Source: Erwinia persicina NBRC 102418 (GTDB taxonomy: Bacteria > Pseudomonadota > Gammaproteobacteria > Enterobacterales > Enterobacteriaceae). Taken from it: DNA of 64,000 nucleotides. Below are positions 16,639 through 24,970 of this stretch, one piece after another (position 1 is the stretch's first letter; each line of letters begins with the position of its first letter). The DNA lies in NCBI RefSeq assembly GCF_001571305.1, contig NZ_BCTN01000019.1, positions 1 to 64,000 on the forward strand. Direction: 5' to 3'. Under the pieces are notes generated by a model, which saw only the letters and a program-made list of their open reading frames with translations, was not told the DNA's origin and searched no databases. Made by a program: the position numbers and the translations under genes.

Positions 16639-18750
16639 ATGTTCACCACTAAGCCCTGTCTGCTCGCCGTGCTGATTGCCAGCACTTGTGCCTCTTTTGC
16701 CCATGCGGCAGCCAGCGATGAAAAAACGCTGGTGGTCAGCGCCTCAGATTCCGGCGCCGCCGCCCTGCCCGCCTATACCAACAGCGCCACCAAGTCGGCG
16801 GTACCGGAAAGCAAAACGCCTCAGGTGATCAACACCGTCGGCAGCAAAGAGATTGTCGCGCGTCACGCCAGCTCGCTGAATGAAATTCTGCGCTATGCCC
16901 CCGGCGTGTCCACCGAAACCCGCGGCGCCACCTCCTACATGAGCGAATATAAAATTCGCGGTTTCACGGTGGATAACACCTTCTATGACGGCTTACAGCT
17001 GCCGTATAACGTCACGGGTAACACCAAGGCCAGTATCGATCCGATTCTGATCGACCATGTGGATATCCTGAAGGGCCCGGCGTCGGTGCTGTACGGTAAC
17101 GGTTCGCCGGGTGGCCTGGTGAATATTCAAAGTAAAAAACCGGAGAAAGAGCAGAAAACCGAAGTCGGGTTTAACAGCGGCAACCGCAAGCTGCGCGAAG
17201 GCTATATCGACAGCACCGGAGCGATTGCCGACAGCGACTGGAGCTATCGCTTTATTGGTAAAGCCAGCGCCGGGGACGATCAGCCACGCACCACTCACAG
17301 TGAAAACTACCTGGTCGCTCCATCACTCACCTGGCAGCCGTCGGATAAAACCCGCCTGACGATCGACGCGCAGTATCAGGACATCCCCAGCCTGACGCCG
17401 TCTGACCCTCTGCCACTGGCCGCGCTGACGTCGTCAGATGCTTCGCGCCGCACTTATGCAGGCGACCGCTGGAGCGGCTTTAAACAGCGCCAGTGGATGC
17501 TGGGTTACAGCTTTGAGCATCAGTTCGATAACGGCTGGGGTGTGGCGCAGAAGGCGCGCTATTTTGACGTTGATACCCACCAGCGCAGTATTTATGCCTC
17601 GGGTCTGACCAATCCGGCCGTCAGTAACAGCCAGCTGGATCGGTTTGCCTACACCACCGATGAAGACCTGAAAAGCTTCAATATCGATAACCAGGTGACG
17701 AAGCAGTGGGATCTGGGCGACTGGCAGCATCACCTGCTGGCGGGCGTGGACTATCAGCGGATGGATTCTCACTTCAACTATCAGTACGCCACCCGCACAC
17801 CGGGCTTTGATCTCAGCAATCCGGACTACAACCAGGTCAACGAATCGGCACTGGGCCTGTATACCGCCCAGCTTAACCGTCTGAGCTTCAACCAGACCGG
17901 CTACTACTTCCAGGACCAGGTGGAGTACGGCAACCTCAGCCTGATCGCCGGGTTACGCTACGATGACTACCGATCCACCAACACCGACTACCTCGGTAAT
18001 AATCAAAAAGAGTGGGTGGCGCAGCACCGCCTGACCAAACGCCTCGGGGCGCTCTACACCTTTGATAACGGTATCGCACCGTTTATCAGCTACTCCGAAG
18101 GCTTCAAACCGGTTTCTCCGACGGGCAACCTGACCTCCGCTAAACCGACCACCAGCCGTCAGCTGGAAGGCGGGGTGAAATACCTGCTGGCCGATTACGC
18201 CACCACGGTGACCGCCTCGGTGTTTAATATCCGGCAGAAAAACGTGCTCACCTCCGATCTCAGCTTCCTCAATTATCGCCAGACCGGGGAAGTGGAATCG
18301 AAAGGGGCAGAGCTGTCGGTGATCAGCCGTCCGACCGACAATATCAGCCTGATCGCCAACTATGCCTATACGCACGCGCTGAATACCGAAGATGATAAGT
18401 ACCAGGGGAAACGCCCGACCCAGGTGGCGGAAAACAGTTTTAATCTTTGGGGTGACTACACCTTCGACAACGGCGCAGTGCGCGGCCTGACTGTCGGTGC
18501 CGGTGCGCGCTACGTCGGCCCGATGGAGATTGCCCTGGCCAACGATCAGGGCAAGCTGGGCGGCACCACGCTGTGGGATATGGCGGTGTCTTACAATATG
18601 GCAGCGGTCTCGCCACAACTGGCCGGGGTGACGCTGAAAGCCAGCGCGCAGAACCTGACCAATAAAGAAACCTTCACCTGCTACGACACCACGAACTGCT
18701 GGATCGGCCGTGACCGCACCTGGCAGGCGGGCATCAGCTACAGCTTCTGA
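16639..18750 (+). CDS. TonB-dependent siderophore receptor (ferrichrome/ferrioxamine type)
   Basis: 703 residues from the ATG at 16639, which starts a good signal peptide (LLAVLIASTCASFAHA); the frame extends 13 codons upstream across the Fur box. The mature N-terminus has a TonB-box-like KTLVVSA, then a plug domain with PQVINTV, LNEILRYAPGVS, YKIRGF, and the IDHVDILKGPASVLYG motif, followed by a 22-strand barrel ending in Phe (AGISYSF). Two cysteines near the end (FTCYDTTNCWIG) and the following strand are typical of the FhuA/FoxA/FcuA branch, which import hydroxamate siderophores. The precise siderophore cannot be read from sequence. A Fur box precedes it and a terminator follows. Confidence 0.9.
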   Translation: MFTTKPCLLAVLIASTCASFAHAAASDEKTLVVSASDSGAAALPAYTNSATKSAVPESKTPQVINTVGSKEIVARHASSLNEILRYAPGVSTETRGATSYMSEYKIRGFTVDNTFYDGLQLPYNVTGNTKASIDPILIDHVDILKGPASVLYGNGSPGGLVNIQSKKPEKEQKTEVGFNSGNRKLREGYIDSTGAIADSDWSYRFIGKASAGDDQPRTTHSENYLVAPSLTWQPSDKTRLTIDAQYQDIPSLTPSDPLPLAALTSSDASRRTYAGDRWSGFKQRQWMLGYSFEHQFDNGWGVAQKARYFDVDTHQRSIYASGLTNPAVSNSQLDRFAYTTDEDLKSFNIDNQVTKQWDLGDWQHHLLAGVDYQRMDSHFNYQYATRTPGFDLSNPDYNQVNESALGLYTAQLNRLSFNQTGYYFQDQVEYGNLSLIAGLRYDDYRSTNTDYLGNNQKEWVAQHRLTKRLGALYTFDNGIAPFISYSEGFKPVSPTGNLTSAKPTTSRQLEGGVKYLLADYATTVTASVFNIRQKNVLTSDLSFLNYRQTGEVESKGAELSVISRPTDNISLIANYAYTHALNTEDDKYQGKRPTQVAENSFNLWGDYTFDNGAVRGLTVGAGARYVGPMEIALANDQGKLGGTTLWDMAVSYNMAAVSPQLAGVTLKASAQNLTNKETFTCYDTTNCWIGRDRTWQAGISYSF

Positions 18751-18765
18751 GCCCCGCTCACTGCA

Positions 18766-18794
18766 GGCACTCTCTCTCCGGGAGTGCCTTTTTT
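18766..18794 (+). terminator. Terminator behind the siderophore receptor
   Basis: Stem GGCACTC / GAGTGCC followed by six T residues. It separates the receptor from the convergent LysR gene ending at 18797. Confidence 0.85.
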
Positions 18795-18796
18795 AT

Positions 18797-19735
18797 TCAA
18801 CGCAGCGGGTGCTGCGTCCCCGTCAGTACCGGCATCGCCTCACGCATCATGGTCAGAAACATCCGCAGGCGCGCAGGATAGTAGCGGGCGTGGGGATAGA
18901 CCAGATACACCGGCAGTGCGGCGGCCTGCCACTGCGGCGCGAGGTGCAGTAACGTTCCGCGCGCAATATCCTCCTGCACCACCCATGATGACGCAATCCC
19001 TACACCCATCCCTGCCAGCACCGCATTGCGCAGGGCGTAAAGGCTGTCGGTCAGCAGCCGTGGCTGGATATCAAAGCGCTGGTTTTCTCCGCCAGGAAGG
19101 TGCGTCAGCGAGACGCTGTGACGATAGAAGGTGCTGAGGGCCAGCCATGGCAGGCTCTGGAGCTGTTGCGGGTGCTGCGGTACCGCATCCGTCGCCAGGA
19201 GCGCGGGGGAACCAATGACAATGCGCGGCACTTCAGCCACCAACTGGGCCACCACCGACGGTTCGGTGACCGGGCCGACGTGCACCGCGCAGTCGATGCC
19301 CTCGGCAATAAAGTCCGGGTGGCGGTCACTCAGCATCCACTCCACGGTCATCCGGGGGTAGCGCTGCAGATAGTGCTGCAACGGCACAATCATCTGATCC
19401 TGCCCGAAGGCGTGCGGAGCCAGCACCCTCAGCACCCCCTGCGGCTCCTCGGTGACGCCGCGCAGGTCGTCCTCAATGCCCTGCCAGCTTTCCAGCAGTG
19501 TCCTGGCGTGGGCATAGCAGCGCTGGCCGTCTTCTGTCAGCTTCATCACATGAGTGGTTCGCTGTACCAGCTTCAGGCCCAGCAGCTTCTCCAGGGTTTG
19601 CAGGCGGCGGCTGACGGTGGGCTGACTGGTGCCCAGCCGTGCGGCGGCGGCCGACAGATTGCCAGCTTCCACGATGCGCACAAAGGTCTGCATCAGTTCT
19701 ATACGGTCAACGCCGGGAAATTGTGAGGTGTTCAT
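18797..19735 (-). CDS. LysR-family regulator, likely of the divergent MFS gene
   Basis: 312 residues from the ATG at 19735; the frame extends 18 codons further without support. A winged helix-turn-helix occupies about 8-67 (LMQTFVRIVEAGNLSAAAARL, TSQPTVSRRLQTLEKLLG), followed by the periplasmic-binding-protein-like effector domain of the CrgA/DsdC-like subgroup. It is transcribed away from the MFS exporter starting at 19834, with about 100 bp between them, the usual arrangement of a LysR activator and its target. The inducer is unknown. Confidence 0.88.
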   Translation of the reverse strand: MNTSQFPGVDRIELMQTFVRIVEAGNLSAAAARLGTSQPTVSRRLQTLEKLLGLKLVQRTTHVMKLTEDGQRCYAHARTLLESWQGIEDDLRGVTEEPQGVLRVLAPHAFGQDQMIVPLQHYLQRYPRMTVEWMLSDRHPDFIAEGIDCAVHVGPVTEPSVVAQLVAEVPRIVIGSPALLATDAVPQHPQQLQSLPWLALSTFYRHSVSLTHLPGGENQRFDIQPRLLTDSLYALRNAVLAGMGVGIASSWVVQEDIARGTLLHLAPQWQAAALPVYLVYPHARYYPARLRMFLTMMREAMPVLTGTQHPLR

Positions 19736-19833
19736 ACGTCTATCGTATAACAGTTCTACCAGGCAGGCGACTACCGCTGCGCCTGCCAACGCATAATAAT
19801 AGCGTCAACTTCACAGACACACAGGTGCTGACC

Positions 19834-21042
19834 ATGTCGACCCAATCTTCTTCTTCACCCCAGCCGCTGTCCGGCCCCACCGTATTGATGCTGGCCAGCG
19901 GCGCTGGCTTCAGCGTGGCGTCGATCTACTACAGCCAGCCGATGCTGGAAATTTTATCCAGCGAGCTTCATGCCAGCGTGACAACCAGCGGTCTGGTGCC
20001 CACGCTGACCCAGATGGGTTACGCGCTCGGCATTTTACTGCTCGCCCCGCTGGGGGATCGCCACGACCGGCGCACCATTATTACGATTAAAGGCGTGCTG
20101 CTGACGCTGGCGCTGCTACTCAGTGCAGCCGCGGGCAACATGATGGTGCTGCTGGCCGCCAGCCTGGCGATTGGCATCACGGCGACAATGGCGCAGGACA
20201 TTGTTCCGGCCTCTGCCAGCCTGTCGCCGGAGGCTCAGCGGGGTAAAACCGTGGGCACGGTGATGACCGGTCTGCTACTGGGTATTTTGCTCTCGAGGGT
20301 GGTCAGCGGGCTGGTGGCGCAGTATTTTGGCTGGCGGGTGATGTTTGTACTCGCCGCCGTAATGGTACTGATGATTACGCTGGTTCTGTGGCGTCGCCTG
20401 CCACATATCGCCCCCAGCACCACACTGGCCTACCCGGCGCTGCTGGCATCAATGCGTCACCTGTGGCTGCACCACGGCGAGCTGCGCCGCGCCACGCTGG
20501 CACAGGGGCTGCTTTCCGTCGGATTCAGTGCTTTCTGGTCAACCCTGGCGGTCATGCTACATACCCGTTATGGTCTCGGCAGCGCCACGGCGGGTGCCTT
20601 TGGTCTGGCCGGCGCAGCAGGTGCCATGGCCGCCCCGCTGGCGGGAATGATGGCCGACCGTCGCGGCCCGGCGCTGGTGACGCAGTTCAGCACAGCGCTG
20701 GCCACGCTGTCGTTCGCCGCGCTGTTTTTCCTGCCGCTGCTGCCGGTGCCCGCTCAGCTGGCACTGATTGTGGTTTCGGCGGTTGGTTTTGATTTTGGTG
20801 TGCAGGCCACGCTGGTGTCCCATCAGACGCTGATCTTCGGCCTCGAGCCTGCCGCCCGCAGCCGCCTGAATGCGCTAATGTTTACCGGCGTATTTATCGG
20901 CATGGCGATCGGTTCCGCGCTGGGCAGTCTGATCCTGGAGAAAGCGGGCTGGCCGGGGGTGGTCGCCCTGCTGACGCTGGCCGGTGCCCTGAGCTTTGTA
21001 GTGAGAATGCATGCCCGCCGCATCCGGCTGGCACAGGCCTGA
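19834..21042 (+). CDS. MFS transporter, drug/metabolite exporter type
   Basis: 402 residues from the ATG at 19834, with AGGTG before it; the longer open frame upstream runs through the LysR start and is not credible. Twelve membrane helices can be traced. The conserved MFS loop between helices 2 and 3 is visible as PLGDRHDRR. The opening FSVASIYYSQPMLE motif is typical of the YdeD/YgaY-like subgroup of 12-helix exporters. It probably exports a small toxic compound in exchange for protons under control of the divergent LysR regulator. The substrate is not predictable. Confidence 0.85.
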   Translation: MSTQSSSSPQPLSGPTVLMLASGAGFSVASIYYSQPMLEILSSELHASVTTSGLVPTLTQMGYALGILLLAPLGDRHDRRTIITIKGVLLTLALLLSAAAGNMMVLLAASLAIGITATMAQDIVPASASLSPEAQRGKTVGTVMTGLLLGILLSRVVSGLVAQYFGWRVMFVLAAVMVLMITLVLWRRLPHIAPSTTLAYPALLASMRHLWLHHGELRRATLAQGLLSVGFSAFWSTLAVMLHTRYGLGSATAGAFGLAGAAGAMAAPLAGMMADRRGPALVTQFSTALATLSFAALFFLPLLPVPAQLALIVVSAVGFDFGVQATLVSHQTLIFGLEPAARSRLNALMFTGVFIGMAIGSALGSLILEKAGWPGVVALLTLAGALSFVVRMHARRIRLAQA

Positions 21043-21105
21043 GTCTGGATCTGCCGGCATTGGCACGGGGCGGCCCGAAACAGGTCGCCCCTGCGGGCAG
21101 GGGGG

Positions 21106-21991
21106 TTATTCCGCCAGCTTTTTCATAAAGTCATCCCACTGCTGGCGATAGACCTCCAGCTGCTTCAGGGCCCCGTCGATGGAGGGCTGTGCCTTGTTAT
21201 CAGGATTCGGCGTGGCGTTAATCACCCGGGCAAACGCACTGAAGGTTTCGGCCATATTGCTACTCAGTTTCGTTGCCGCCAGCATCGTGGTCAGTTCAAC
21301 CTGTGGCCGGGCGGTCCCGCTTTTCACCTGTTCAAGGTATTGGCGTGCTTCAGACTGCATGGTGCCGGTGCCGTACTGCCTGGCAATATCCAGCATCCCC
21401 TGGGCTGACAGCAGGGTGCGTTCTTCACGTTCGGCTATTTTGTCGTCAATCATTCCGTCGACAATCTTGGTGGCCTGCTGCTGTTGATCCGGCGCGACAT
21501 ATTTTTCCACCAGCTTTTGCAGTTTGGCCTGGGTTAACGACAGCGCCATCGCTTCAGAGGTATCGGAATTGTCGTACTGATTACGACCCATCTGGCCCTG
21601 CGCTAAGACTTCATGCAGGTCAGCAGCAAACTTATCCATGCTGGCCTGAGTATTATCGCGGGTCATGCCGAGCAGGGGGGGGGAAGGTGCGGGCATCCCA
21701 GTTGGTTTGCGGGTCATTAAACAGGTCATAGCCAAGGTTAATCACCGCCGTCTGGCTGGCGGATTTACCGGCATGCAGATCCTTCAGATTGTTTTCCTGC
21801 TGTTCCGCCGTCAGCGGTTCGGCCGTCGCCTGCGCCAGCCGCGCGCGGCCCTCCGGGGAGATCGCCACGACGCTGGCGGGTAAGGTTTTCCCGGTAATGC
21901 TTTCTGTCGCCGGCGCAGCATTGGCGGCGCCTGCGGTGGTGGCAACATATCTTCCTGCCACGCTGTCGGTTACTCCACTGATCACACCCAT
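21106..21991 (-). pseudogene. Helical protein of unknown function, frame split at a poly-C tract
   Basis: Two overlapping minus-strand frames encode parts of one protein. The first starts at the ATG at 21991 (GAGG 5 nt upstream) and runs through ...NWDARTFPPP before leaving frame; the second carries on as LLGMTRDNTQASMDKF to a stop at 21106. The switch occurs at nine consecutive C residues (G run at 21675-21683 on the plus strand). With eight C the two parts join into one frame of 294 residues. The protein is largely alpha-helical and hydrophilic with no signal peptide or known motif. The run may be a phase-variable switch, a real loss-of-function change or a sequencing error. The rest of both frames is undamaged, arguing for recent or reversible change. 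Confidence 0.75.
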
Positions 21992-22086
21992 AAAGCCCTC
22001 TACGGTTATTGCGTTAGTAGAGCAAATTATCGGCAAAAGATTAAAATCCTTTACGTAAAATACGCGCAGGCCGGTCAGCGCCAGCG

Positions 22087-22752
22087 TTAAGACAGCGTCA
22101 GATTGCCATAGGCCTGTGACCAGTCCTGGTCAAAGCGCTGCAGGGCGCTCTCTACCGCCGGGTCGAGCAGAAACAGCTCCGCCACATCAGGATCGACGGT
22201 GATCGCCCGGCAACCAGCGAGCATACAGTCCAGCACCTGGCGTGGCGTACGGAAGCTGGCGGCCAGCACTTTGCTCTGGGGACAGTGCAGATCCAGCAGG
22301 GTTTGCAGCTCACGCACCAGGGCAATGCCGTCACCGCCCTGGGCATCGACCCGGTTAACGTAAGGCGCAATATAGCCGGCACCGGCCAGCGCGGCATAAA
22401 ACCCCTGTCCGGCACCGTACACTGCCGTCCCCAGCGTGGGGATATTCTGTTGAGTCAGCGCCTTTATCGCCGTCAGGCCCTGATGGGTCACCGGCACCTT
22501 CACCACCAGCGAAGGCACGATTTCACGCAGCTGTAAGGCTTCATCCACCATCGCCGCCGCCTCATGTGCCAGAACCTGGGCAAACAGGGTCGCGTCAGCA
22601 GGAAGAATCGACACCATTTCCTGTAATACGCTACTGAGGGGCCGCTGGCTGCGCGCAACAATACTCGGGTTGGTGGTCACCCCTTTCACCGGCAGTACCG
22701 CGGCCAGGCGTTTTACTACTGCGACATCCGCCGTGTCTAAATAAAATTCCAT
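22087..22752 (-). CDS. fsaA: Fructose-6-phosphate aldolase (FSA/TalC-type transaldolase family)
   Basis: 221 residues from the ATG at 22752, best spaced from the GGAG site; a second ATG lies one codon before. E. coli FSA proteins are 220 residues. The small transaldolase subfamily cleaves fructose 6-phosphate to dihydroxyacetone and glyceraldehyde 3-phosphate. Family segments are present: [19 protein letters not shown], the Schiff-base lysine in [29 protein letters not shown] and [19 protein letters not shown] YbiV-like sugar phosphatase, whose gene neighbours fsaA in E. coli, and a DeoR-type regulator are close by. A perfect palindrome upstream (22781-22794) is a likely operator. Assignment to FsaA rather than FsaB is not certain. 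Confidence 0.9.
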   Translation of the reverse strand: MEFYLDTADVAVVKRLAAVLPVKGVTTNPSIVARSQRPLSSVLQEMVSILPADATLFAQVLAHEAAAMVDEALQLREIVPSLVVKVPVTHQGLTAIKALTQQNIPTLGTAVYGAGQGFYAALAGAGYIAPYVNRVDAQGGDGIALVRELQTLLDLHCPQSKVLAASFRTPRQVLDCMLAGCRAITVDPDVAELFLLDPAVESALQRFDQDWSQAYGNLTLS

Positions 22753-22780
22753 CATTTTCTCCGGGAACGGGTTTATCTTT

Positions 22781-22794
22781 GTTTCATATGAAAC
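22781..22794. promoter_or_regulatory. Perfect 14-bp palindrome, candidate DeoR-type operator
   Basis: GTTTCATATGAAAC is a perfect inverted repeat 29 bp upstream of the aldolase start. Its half-site TTTCATAT occurs again at 23805-23812, in front of the DeoR-family gene itself, which fits autoregulation. The nearby regulator at 23022 is the obvious candidate to bind both. Confidence 0.5.
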
Positions 22795-23021
22795 ATCATT
22801 TGCTTTCGCATAACGATAATGAACATTTCCCTTCCGAAAGTTGATCGCCGTCACGCTTAATCACTCAAGGAAAATAAGCCAACACCATAAATAAAAACAT
22901 TAAAAAACAGAAAGATAATTAATATTTTGTCGGCAGGGTTATAAAGAGTGAAAGTGGCCTTTCACCCGAAAGAGGATTATGAAGCAAAACGACGGGCAGA
23001 TGAAAGAAGCCAGGCCGGGGA

Positions 23022-23759
23022 TCAGACTTTCAGTACCGTAACTCCCTGTTGCTGGAGTGCATCTTCCATCGTCAGTAACAGACCGGCATCCGTAATGACA
23101 GTCCCGATATCGCTGTGTTTCGCCACGTTGTAAGGGAACAGCTTGCCAAACTTACCCGACTCGGCGATCACAAAGTTCTGTACGCGCTTCTCAATGGCCA
23201 GCCGGATATTCTCCGCCCGCATAATGTCCCGTCCGGTAAATCCCTGCTCCGGGCTGTAACCGTCAATGCCGATAAAGACTTTGTTAAAGTTAATATTGTT
23301 AATGCACAGATGCGTCAGCGGCCCCACCAGGCACTCGCTGCGTTTTTGCAGCACGCCGCCGATAAGCACCACGTCCTGATAGCAGTTTTTCAGTTCGTTG
23401 GCCACGTATACACAGGGGGTCACCACGGTCACATCCAGGCCGGATCGGCCGATCTCCCGGGCAAAGTGCGCATTGCTGCTGCCGGCTTCGATAAACAGCG
23501 TATCGCCTTCTGACAGCAGCGACAGTGCCCGTTTTGCCATCGCCTCTTTGGTGGAGAAGTTACTGCTGACGCGCTCGGAGAGATCGTTAAGCGATACCGC
23601 ATAGCCATGCGCCCGGGTGAGATAGTGCAGGCTTTCCAGCACATTCAGATCCTTACGGATCGTGACGCCAGACACACCGGCGATCTGCGCCAGCTCGTTA
23701 ATACTGACCTTCCCTTTCTCTTCTACCCGATCGAGAATTCGCCGGTGTCGCTGTTTCAT
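23022..23759 (-). CDS. DeoR-family sugar-metabolism regulator
   Basis: 245 residues from the second ATG (23759), better spaced from AGAAGG than the first at 23762. An N-terminal DeoR winged helix-turn-helix (QRHRRILDRVEEKGKVSINE, then GVSGVTIRKDLNVLE) is followed by the DeoRC sugar-phosphate sensor domain with FIEAGSSNAHFA, VVTPC, LIGGVLQ and GIDGYSPEQGFT. The family senses phosphorylated sugars and represses neighbouring genes. It lies upstream of the FSA-type aldolase on the same strand, 270 bp away, and is divergent from the YbiV-like phosphatase, so it probably controls one or both. Confidence 0.9.
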   Translation of the reverse strand: MKQRHRRILDRVEEKGKVSINELAQIAGVSGVTIRKDLNVLESLHYLTRAHGYAVSLNDLSERVSSNFSTKEAMAKRALSLLSEGDTLFIEAGSSNAHFAREIGRSGLDVTVVTPCVYVANELKNCYQDVVLIGGVLQKRSECLVGPLTHLCINNINFNKVFIGIDGYSPEQGFTGRDIMRAENIRLAIEKRVQNFVIAESGKFGKLFPYNVAKHSDIGTVITDAGLLLTMEDALQQQGVTVLKV

Positions 23760-23762
23760 CAT

Positions 23763-24074
23763 GACCTTCTGTCGCCACAGGGGCTTTCATTCGTAACGTT
23801 TCGTTTTCATATTAAGGAAGCCACCGACAGATAACAATCGCCCATCCCAGGAAATCACTGCCTCTTTTTCAGGTCGGTTTTTCCGCATACGGGTATTTTT
23901 CGCCATACTGCACGCCAGTAACCGGGCTTCGGGCGCAGTCCGCCCCGCCTGCCCGGTCGTAGCACTGGCGTAACGCCGTTAAAAGAGGAAACCTTGTGCA
24001 AAAACTGCCTCTTTTTTCCTTCACCGTTTGCAACGATGATGGACACTGTTCTTACTTTTTACTCAGGGGACCTG
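23763..24074. other. Leader region of the sugar-phosphatase gene with nested inverted repeat
   Basis: 312 bp between divergent genes. The half-site TTTCATAT (23805-23812) lies near the regulator's start. A nested inverted repeat occupies 23912-23971: outer arms ACGCCAGT/ACTGGCGT (23912-23919, 23964-23971) and inner arms ACCGGGC/GCCCGGT (23921-23927, 23951-23957). There is no T-run, so it is not a simple terminator. It would fold in the 5' leader of the phosphatase mRNA if transcription starts upstream of it. Confidence 0.45.
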
Positions 24075-24887
24075 ATGATTAAAATGATTGCTGTCGATAT
24101 GGACGGCACCTTCCTCGATGACCATAAAACCTATAATAAAGCGCGCTTTTTAGCGCAGTATCAGCAGCTTAAAGAGAAAAATATTAAGTTTGTCGTGGCC
24201 AGCGGCAATCAGTATTACCAGCTGATCAGCTTTTTTCCGGACATCCGCGATGAGATTGCTTTTGTCTCTGAAAACGGCGCGAACATCGTTGACGCAGGCA
24301 GGACACTGTTCTGCGGTGCGTTAAGCGATGACCATCTGAAAAAAGTGCTGGCGGTGCTGGGCACACTACCCTATGCCCACACCGTGGTCTGCGGGCCGCG
24401 CAGCGCCTATATGCTCAAGAGTGCCCCCGACTCGCTGCGGGCGCTGATGGCGAAGCACTATCACCGCCTGGAACTGCGCGACGACTTCACCGCGCTGGAT
24501 GACACCATCTTCAAATTCTCGCTGAACCTGGCCGATGAAAAGATCCCGGAGCTGATGGCACACATTGGCCATGCTCTGGATGGCATCGTCGCCCCGGTAT
24601 CCAGCGGCTTTGGCTTTGTTGACCTGATCATCCCCGGCGTGCATAAAGCCCACGGGCTGTCCCTGCTCCAGCGTCAGTGGCAGATTGCCGACCATGAAGT
24701 GGTCGCCATCGGCGACAGCGGCAACGATATTGAGATGGTTGCCCAGGCCGGATTTGGCTTTGCCATGGCCAACGCGCAGCCTGCCGTGAAACACGTTGCA
24801 CGTTATCATACCGAGAGCAATAACCAGGAAGGAGCACTGAACGTGATCGAGCGCGTGCTGACCGGTCGCGCGCCGTTTGACGGTTAA
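24075..24887 (+). CDS. ybiV: YbiV-like HAD-IIB sugar phosphatase
   Basis: 270 residues from the ATG at 24075, with AGGGGACC before it. This is a Cof-type haloacid dehalogenase phosphatase closely resembling E. coli YbiV (SupH): motif I VDMDGTFLDDHKTYN with nucleophile Asp, then VVASGNQYYQLISFFPDI, MAKHYHRLEL, FKFSLNLAD, GFVDLIIPGVHKAHG and motif IV AIGDSGNDIEM. The family hydrolyses sugar phosphates such as ribose 5-phosphate or fructose phosphates in the cytoplasm. In E. coli the gene sits near fsaA, and here an FSA-type aldolase and DeoR regulator are adjacent, suggesting a shared sugar-phosphate role. Confidence 0.9.
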   Translation: MIKMIAVDMDGTFLDDHKTYNKARFLAQYQQLKEKNIKFVVASGNQYYQLISFFPDIRDEIAFVSENGANIVDAGRTLFCGALSDDHLKKVLAVLGTLPYAHTVVCGPRSAYMLKSAPDSLRALMAKHYHRLELRDDFTALDDTIFKFSLNLADEKIPELMAHIGHALDGIVAPVSSGFGFVDLIIPGVHKAHGLSLLQRQWQIADHEVVAIGDSGNDIEMVAQAGFGFAMANAQPAVKHVARYHTESNNQEGALNVIERVLTGRAPFDG

Positions 24888-24970
24888 GGCCACCCCGTGC
24901 CGGGGAATTCTACCGCGGGCGGGCTGACCGGAACAAAAGGTCAGCCCCTGCGGAACCAGAAGGTCAGCGT

